A DNA stretch of 54,739 nt. It comes from Bacteriovoracaceae bacterium. GTDB lineage: Bacteria; Bdellovibrionota; Bacteriovoracia; Bacteriovoracales; Bacteriovoracaceae. Location: the NCBI GenBank assembly GCA_947377285.1, contig CANCFT010000023.1, forward strand, positions 1-54,739, given 5' to 3'. This document shows, in pieces, positions 50,068-54,739 of this stretch (positions within the stretch are counted from its first letter, which is position 1; each line of letters starts with the position of its first letter). The notes beneath the pieces were generated by a model. The model had not been told where the DNA came from. It did no database searches and saw only the letters and a list, made by a program, of their open reading frames with translations. The translations under genes and the position numbers were made by a program.

Positions 50068-51992
50068 GTTTTGTTAACACTCAGTATTTATATTATGCCA
50101 TTTTGGCCTTTATTATTATAGGATTTACCCTTTCAGTAATGAATCGAAGATATTTTCGATGGGTAAATTCCTATTGGTTTTACGATCGAACTTGGACAAG
50201 TCGATTATCTTCAATGTTTTATTTATTAAGTCTCATGCTGATGATGTTAGCACTAATGGACTTGAGAGGACCTGAAAAAAAGATCAAGGCAAATATTCCC
50301 GATCAAAGGACAATTATACTTATCGATAGTTCAACGAGTATGCTCGCTGAAGATGTAAGACCAAGTCGATTTATTAAATCACTTCAATTGGCAAGGCATT
50401 TTGTTAAAAAAGCCGCTGGACATCAAATTTCAATTGTTCTTTTTTCTGATATTCAAAAACGACTTTTACCTTTTACCGATGATATTGATTTAATTGATTC
50501 TAGATTGGCCGCTCTTGAAAAAACAAATTCTGTTGCAGGTGGATCTAATATTTCACAAGCGATTGAAGAATCCATTCAGTATTTTGAATTTGATTCAAGC
50601 GATGATGATAAATCTAAATCTGGAAATATGTTAGTTTTTACTGACGCAGAAGAAAGTGAAGGTACATTTAAAGTCAATATGCCTCCCAATGTGAACTTGG
50701 CCATAGTTGGACTTGGTACTTTAAAAGGTGCAAACATCCCGATTCGTTGGGAGGATGGAAGTTTTCGTGGTTATAAAAACTTCAAAGGAGAACCAGTAGT
50801 TACTAAACTAGATGAAAACTATATTAAAAGTATGGGTAAAAATATTAAAAGTTTTAAATACTGGATTGCGAATTCCTTTTCCCTTCCAACAGATGAAATT
50901 ATTAACTTTTTTAGGTCATCTTTCTTAAATAAGCAAAGCAAAGGAGACCAGAGGGTAAGGCCTGTTTTTTCACATTATATTTTAATTCCAGCAATCGCAC
51001 TTTACTGTCTTTCAGTTTTAATTGGTCGATTTGCACATTTTAAAGTTGCTAAGAGTTTAAGTGTGATAGTTTTATTGTTGTTTACTTACTTTTTAGGAAG
51101 TTTTCAGTTGAATGCTGCTGAAGAGCGGCCAAAAGAGCAAGTACAAATATCTCCAGAAATTCAAAAAGATTTAGAAAGAATTCAGCTAGGTAAAGCCAGT
51201 CGAGAGTCTATTTTAAAAACTGCAGAGAAAATGCTCAAAGCTAAAGATGATAAAAGGTCAACTGAACTTTATTCAGAGTATGCTACAAAGAATGATTCTG
51301 ATGAAGTCCGATTTAATTATGCAACATCTCTTTTAAAAACTGGCAATCTAAAAGAGGCTTTGCCGATTATTCAAGATATTTTAAAAAAATCAAAAAATGA
51401 AGAACTTAAAGATAAGTTGAGAAATAATCTTAGTATCTTTGTTGATCAAAAAAAAGAAAAAGATAAAAATAAAAAAGATGAAAATAAAGATAATAAAGAT
51501 AATAAAGACAATAAAGAAAACAAGGACAGCAAGGAAAATAAAGATAACAAGAATAGCAAAGATAATCAGAAAAATAACAAAGATGATAAGGGCCAGAAAA
51601 AAGACGATAAAGACCAAAGTAAAAAACCTGATCAAAAGCCAGGAAGTCAGCAAAACCAACAGAATCAAAGCAATTCAAAAGAAAATAAAAAAGATAGAAA
51701 AGATGATTCCAAAGATGATTCCAAGGATAAGCAAAATCAAAAGCCCAAAGAAAAAGAAAAAGAAAAACAAGATAAAAAAGATGGAAGCGCTGATGATAAA
51801 GAAGAACAAAAGCCAGATCAGCGCCCAAGTACTTTAGATGAAAAAGAAAAAGAAATAGAACAAAAACGAAGAATGACAAAAACTCCAGCAATGATAAAAC
51901 AAATTATGAGTGATGACAGAGATTTGCAAAAAAAAATGATGGATACTTCTACAAATGAGCGTGGTGAGCAAAAACCAAAAAGGGACTGGTAA
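50064..51992 (+). CDS. batB: BatB/BatC-type fusion: VWA domain plus Lys/Asp-rich tail
   Basis: The 642-residue protein has an N-terminal membrane segment pair (about residues 8-25 and 50-65), then a VWA domain with D88-S-S-T-S92 and a FTDAEESEG loop near residue 190. A further membrane segment sits around 325-350. Residues about 360-460 are helical and TPR-like (SELYSEYATKN, then DEVRFNYATSLLKTG). After residue 460 comes a 150-residue Lys/Asp/Asn/Gln-rich tail like those in BatC. It looks like batB and batC joined in one frame. A second fold-level check is needed to fix the boundary. It overlaps batD by one base. Confidence 0.85.
   Translation: MSFVNTQYLYYAILAFIIIGFTLSVMNRRYFRWVNSYWFYDRTWTSRLSSMFYLLSLMLMMLALMDLRGPEKKIKANIPDQRTIILIDSSTSMLAEDVRPSRFIKSLQLARHFVKKAAGHQISIVLFSDIQKRLLPFTDDIDLIDSRLAALEKTNSVAGGSNISQAIEESIQYFEFDSSDDDKSKSGNMLVFTDAEESEGTFKVNMPPNVNLAIVGLGTLKGANIPIRWEDGSFRGYKNFKGEPVVTKLDENYIKSMGKNIKSFKYWIANSFSLPTDEIINFFRSSFLNKQSKGDQRVRPVFSHYILIPAIALYCLSVLIGRFAHFKVAKSLSVIVLLLFTYFLGSFQLNAAEERPKEQVQISPEIQKDLERIQLGKASRESILKTAEKMLKAKDDKRSTELYSEYATKNDSDEVRFNYATSLLKTGNLKEALPIIQDILKKSKNEELKDKLRNNLSIFVDQKKEKDKNKKDENKDNKDNKDNKENKDSKENKDNKNSKDNQKNNKDDKGQKKDDKDQSKKPDQKPGSQQNQQNQSNSKENKKDRKDDSKDDSKDKQNQKPKEKEKEKQDKKDGSADDKEEQKPDQRPSTLDEKEKEIEQKRRMTKTPAMIKQIMSDDRDLQKKMMDTSTNERGEQKPKRDW
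51445..51870 (+). repeat. Low-complexity AAA/GAT-rich coding repeat
   Basis: About 425 bases of irregular repeats such as AATAAAGATAATAAAGATAA inside the batB/batC-like gene, encoding Lys/Asp/Asn-rich sequence. Open frames on both strands here are composition artefacts. Confidence 0.8.
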
Positions 51993-53740
51993 TGAAATAT
52001 CTTATTTTTTTATTTAAAATTATATTTTTTTTCTCAATTGCAACACTTAAGGCCCAAGAGATTAATGTAGAAGTTAGTCCTCCTGAACCATTGATGAGCG
52101 AAAGCTTTTTTGTGACATTTGTTGTAAAAACAACAGGAAATGTTGAACCTTATATCTCCTTTACTCCAGTTGGAGCTGTTGTTCAGGGGAAGCGTGAGCA
52201 AGGTGTTTCAATTTCAACGACTGTAATCAATGGTAAATTTACGACATCTCGTGAGCAAAGTTATGTTTATGAATTATTTGCCGATCATCAAGGTCAAGTG
52301 GTACTTAAAAATATTAAAATTGAAATTGGTGGAAAAACAACAACGTTAAAAGATGTTCATGTTAATGTGTTGGCACAGGCGAAGAAAATCCCCGATGCAT
52401 TCATGGAAGCAACTGCCTCAAAGACTAAAGTATATCTTGGCGAAGCAATCGATGTTAATTATTATTTGTATTTTAAAACATCAATTTCAGCCAATGATGT
52501 TAAAGAGTTTCCAAAACTTAATAAATTTATAAAGCGATTTCATCATATTAATTCCCCCGTTGAGACAGTTCAGTATAAGGGACAAGTTCTAAAGAGAATT
52601 TTAGCTTACTCCGCAAAGTTATTTCCTGAAAAAATTGGAAATGCAGTTTTGGACCCAATGACTATTTCAGTACAAATTATTGAAAATGATTATTCATCAC
52701 CTTTTGGTGGTTTTGGTATGGGTTCCCAAAGGTATAAGAATAAAGACTTGGCAAGTCCTCGCATAGAAATTGAAGTCCTTCCCTTACCAAGTGAAAATGT
52801 TCCATCTGGTTTTACAGGGTTAGTTGGTGAGCACGAATTTAGCTTAAGTGTTGCTAAAAATAAATATTTGGTTAATGAGCCAATAGAAGTTAAATTAGAA
52901 GTAAAAGGGAAAGGGGCGTTGGAAAATTTGGATGCTCCGGCCATTTACACAGACAATAGTCTAGAGCAATTTGATACAAAGTCTGAAGTCACTGAGCTCG
53001 GAACTCAATTGGCAAAAAAGGTATTTGAATATACTTTTTTAGCAAGAGCGCCATTAACAATTAAAGCAAGAGATTTAAGTTTAGCCTATTTTGACCCTGC
53101 ATCTGGTAGATATATTGAAAAAAAGGTTAATGTACCAGCAATAGAAGTAAGTGGTGTTGCAACTACTACTTCTGGACAAGGGGAAATTAAGAATTCAAAT
53201 CAAGATCAAGGTAGAGGAAAAGAGCAAGGTGGTTCAAGACCAGCAAATGATTTTTTATCAAACTTGTTTTCAAAAAATGAATCACAAAATAAAGCAGAAA
53301 AAAATGTTCTTGGGCTTGTGGGTCCAAATGTTAATTCGCATTCAAGCTTGTTGGATCAATGGCCAACTTTTTTAAATATTATTTTGGGAATTGCAATTGT
53401 TGTGTTACTTGCTTTTTGGTATTTCCAGACTAAGGCAATTACCTCCGTTGGAAATCTGAATAGCGAAATAAAAAAAATAGTTGCTCAAATGAAAAGTAAG
53501 GGATTAAATTATTCAGATTTATATAAAGTAGTATCTGTATTAGATAAGAAAAACAAAATGGCGAGTGGCGGATTTTCAATCACACAAGTCATTGATGAAA
53601 GTGATATGGAAGAGAATTCAAAAGTTTATTTTAAAAATGCATTAAATATTTGTGAAGATAAAACTTTTGGACTAAGTAAGAATGACAAAAAAGTAGATTT
53701 TGAAAGTAAACACTTTAAAGAGTTAATAAAATATTTATGA
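51992..53740 (+). CDS. batD: BatD-type protein
   Basis: This 582-residue protein has a signal peptide (about 1-21), a large beta-rich periplasmic region typical of BatD (opening EINVEVSPPEPLMSESFFVTFVV in pattern, with YVYELFADHQGQVVLKNI-like text near 90), a Ser/Gln/Gly-rich linker, one membrane segment at about 459-479, and a helical cytoplasmic tail. BatD is thought to act with BatA and BatB in the periplasm. The ATG overlaps the previous stop by one base (TAATG) and the end overlaps ribF by four bases. Confidence 0.9.
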   Translation: MKYLIFLFKIIFFFSIATLKAQEINVEVSPPEPLMSESFFVTFVVKTTGNVEPYISFTPVGAVVQGKREQGVSISTTVINGKFTTSREQSYVYELFADHQGQVVLKNIKIEIGGKTTTLKDVHVNVLAQAKKIPDAFMEATASKTKVYLGEAIDVNYYLYFKTSISANDVKEFPKLNKFIKRFHHINSPVETVQYKGQVLKRILAYSAKLFPEKIGNAVLDPMTISVQIIENDYSSPFGGFGMGSQRYKNKDLASPRIEIEVLPLPSENVPSGFTGLVGEHEFSLSVAKNKYLVNEPIEVKLEVKGKGALENLDAPAIYTDNSLEQFDTKSEVTELGTQLAKKVFEYTFLARAPLTIKARDLSLAYFDPASGRYIEKKVNVPAIEVSGVATTTSGQGEIKNSNQDQGRGKEQGGSRPANDFLSNLFSKNESQNKAEKNVLGLVGPNVNSHSSLLDQWPTFLNIILGIAIVVLLAFWYFQTKAITSVGNLNSEIKKIVAQMKSKGLNYSDLYKVVSVLDKKNKMASGGFSITQVIDESDMEENSKVYFKNALNICEDKTFGLSKNDKKVDFESKHFKELIKYL

Positions 53741-54669
53741 TAGTTATTAAAAGCTTAACAGAATTAAAAAATATTTACCCTGAAGAAAAGATTCAAATTA
53801 CAGTCGGGAATTTTGATGGTGTACACGTTGGACACAGAGAGTTTTTATCGAGAATATCTCAAGATTGTAAAAACACTAAAGCAAAGTTTGTAGTCATAAC
53901 CTTTATCCCACACCCAGTTCAAATATTAAGAGCGCAAAGCGCATTCTTAATAAATTCATTTTCAGAAAGAAGAGAGTTGTTATCAGATTGTGGTGTAGAT
54001 TATTTGCTAGAAGTAGATTTTACAAGGGACTTTAGTACTCTTTCTCCAGAAGAATTCTTAAGTAAGTTTATTTTTTCTTTTGACGGTGTTGAAAAAATTT
54101 ATCTTGGCCATGACTTTGTTTTTGGAGCCAATAAATCAGGTGATTATCAATTAGCAAAAAAGTTGTGTGATAATGAGGGGATTAAACTTGTTTTACAAGA
54201 TGAGTTTAAATTAGACAATAGTGCAGTATCTTCAAGTGCCGTAAGGTCTGCCATTTTATCTGGAAATATGGAAAAAGTGAAATCCTATCTTGGTCGACCC
54301 TATTTCTTAATGGGACGAGTAATCAGAGGACAAGGGCGAGGAAAGCAGCTGGGTTTTCCAACTGCAAATATTGATTTTGGCAAAGAGTTAATAATCCCCT
54401 CAAACGGAGTTTATATTACTCAAACTACTTTTAACGGAATGGTATACAATTCAGTAACAAATATTGGATTTAATCCTACATTTAATCTCGGAGTTGAAAT
54501 TAACATCGAATCACACCTTTTAAACTTTAGCCGTGACATATATGGTGAAGTAGCAAGAGTTACTTTTCTAAAAAAAATCCGTGATGAAAAAAAATTCTCT
54601 AGTGTTAATGAACTTGTTACACAAATCAATGCCGATGTTAACTCAACTGAGAATTATTTTATTAAATAG
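53737..54669 (+). CDS. ribF: Bifunctional riboflavin kinase / FAD synthetase
   Basis: RibF converts riboflavin to FMN and then FAD. In this 310-residue protein the N-terminal nucleotidyltransferase domain has GNFDGVHVGH at about residues 24-33, TFIPHPVQ near 55, and SSSAVRSAI near 166. The C-terminal flavokinase domain has GRGKQLGFPTANI around residues 200-212 and a NIGFNPTF segment near 236. Length is typical. It ends the operon, overlapping batD by four bases; no terminator is obvious in the 70 bases left in the window. Confidence 0.96.
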   Translation: MIVIKSLTELKNIYPEEKIQITVGNFDGVHVGHREFLSRISQDCKNTKAKFVVITFIPHPVQILRAQSAFLINSFSERRELLSDCGVDYLLEVDFTRDFSTLSPEEFLSKFIFSFDGVEKIYLGHDFVFGANKSGDYQLAKKLCDNEGIKLVLQDEFKLDNSAVSSSAVRSAILSGNMEKVKSYLGRPYFLMGRVIRGQGRGKQLGFPTANIDFGKELIIPSNGVYITQTTFNGMVYNSVTNIGFNPTFNLGVEINIESHLLNFSRDIYGEVARVTFLKKIRDEKKFSSVNELVTQINADVNSTENYFIK

Positions 54670-54704
54670 TTTATCAATTCATTTATATTAACAATGTAAT
54701 TTTA

Positions 54705-54738
54705 TCAGACATTAGTAATTGTATTGAATAATGTCCGA
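54705..54738. repeat. Inverted repeat at the window edge
   Basis: TCAGACATTA (54705-54714) and TAATGTCCGA (54729-54738) pair over ten bases with one mismatch across 14 bases. It lies after ribF and may be an operator or mRNA end structure; the window stops here. Confidence 0.3.
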
Positions 54739-54739
54739 C

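Noticed and set aside
51390..51891. Long open frames on both strands inside the batB/batC-like gene
   Set aside because: They mirror the low-complexity A-rich repeat; the plus frame in register with the VWA domain is the real gene.
1..54739. CRISPR arrays, tRNA or rRNA genes, insertion sequences, phage genes
   Set aside because: Read-through by eye found no regularly spaced repeats, cloverleaf-like sequences, rRNA blocks, transposases or integrases.

Overview
This is a low-GC window from a motile, diderm bacterium with dense, single-orientation gene runs. Lipid A and heptose genes (an lpxH-type hydrolase, an ADP-heptose synthase domain), lipoprotein signals and a periplasmic solute-binding protein imply an outer membrane. 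RNase J, several compact flagellins, a Bat (von Willebrand A) operon and AT-rich codon use fit Bdellovibrionota, most likely Bacteriovoracales (Bacteriovorax/Halobacteriovorax/Peredibacter type). That assignment is inference from gene content. No rRNA, tRNA, CRISPR array, insertion sequence or phage genes were seen.

Layout. 1-4.1 kb: the end of the division/cell-wall cluster (murB end, ftsQ-like, ftsA, ftsZ), closed by a convergent terminator. 4.1-6.3 kb (minus): RNase J and a membrane B-box zinc-finger protein. 6.4-10.9 kb (plus): a peptide-binding protein, prmA, rsmE, an RDD membrane protein and an ADP-heptose synthase domain. 11-14.4 kb: three tandem flagellin genes, each with a sigma-28-like promoter, a structured leader and a terminator. 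14.5-18 kb: a PilZ protein, a chemoreceptor with a small secreted helical protein, and lpxH. 18-29.5 kb (minus): a long, tightly packed run fliD-fliS-fliT-like, Maf-like protein, two GT9-type glycosyltransferases, a 48-residue microprotein, a helical protein, histidine kinase, response regulator, nadK, recN.

29.7-31.5 kb: a polytopic membrane protein and a small unknown gene. 31.5-32.1 kb: an AT-rich gap with five DnaA-box-like sites in one orientation. 32.1-36.3 kb: a receiverless sigma-54 activator, a barstar-like protein with a signal peptide, rlmE, a penicillin-binding transpeptidase and lepB. 36.3-40 kb: mutS2 and an NFACT-family gene, divergent with overlapping start codons. 40-45.2 kb: two exported proteins, one a lipoprotein of 1433 residues. 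45.2-54.7 kb: an apparent operon of rlmI (probably starting at CTG), moxR, a DUF58 gene, batA, a batB/batC-like fusion, batD and ribF.

The most interesting items are: (1) the flagellar block, where an ADP-heptose synthase domain sits beside flagellin genes and two heptosyltransferase-family enzymes sit in the fliD operon, suggesting flagellin heptosylation; (2) the shared hairpin architecture of the three flagellin leaders, with a five-codon upstream ORF in the first; (3) the DnaA-box cluster; (4) the exported barstar-like protein; (5) the head-to-head mutS2/NFACT pair. All functional links are inferred from sequence and context.
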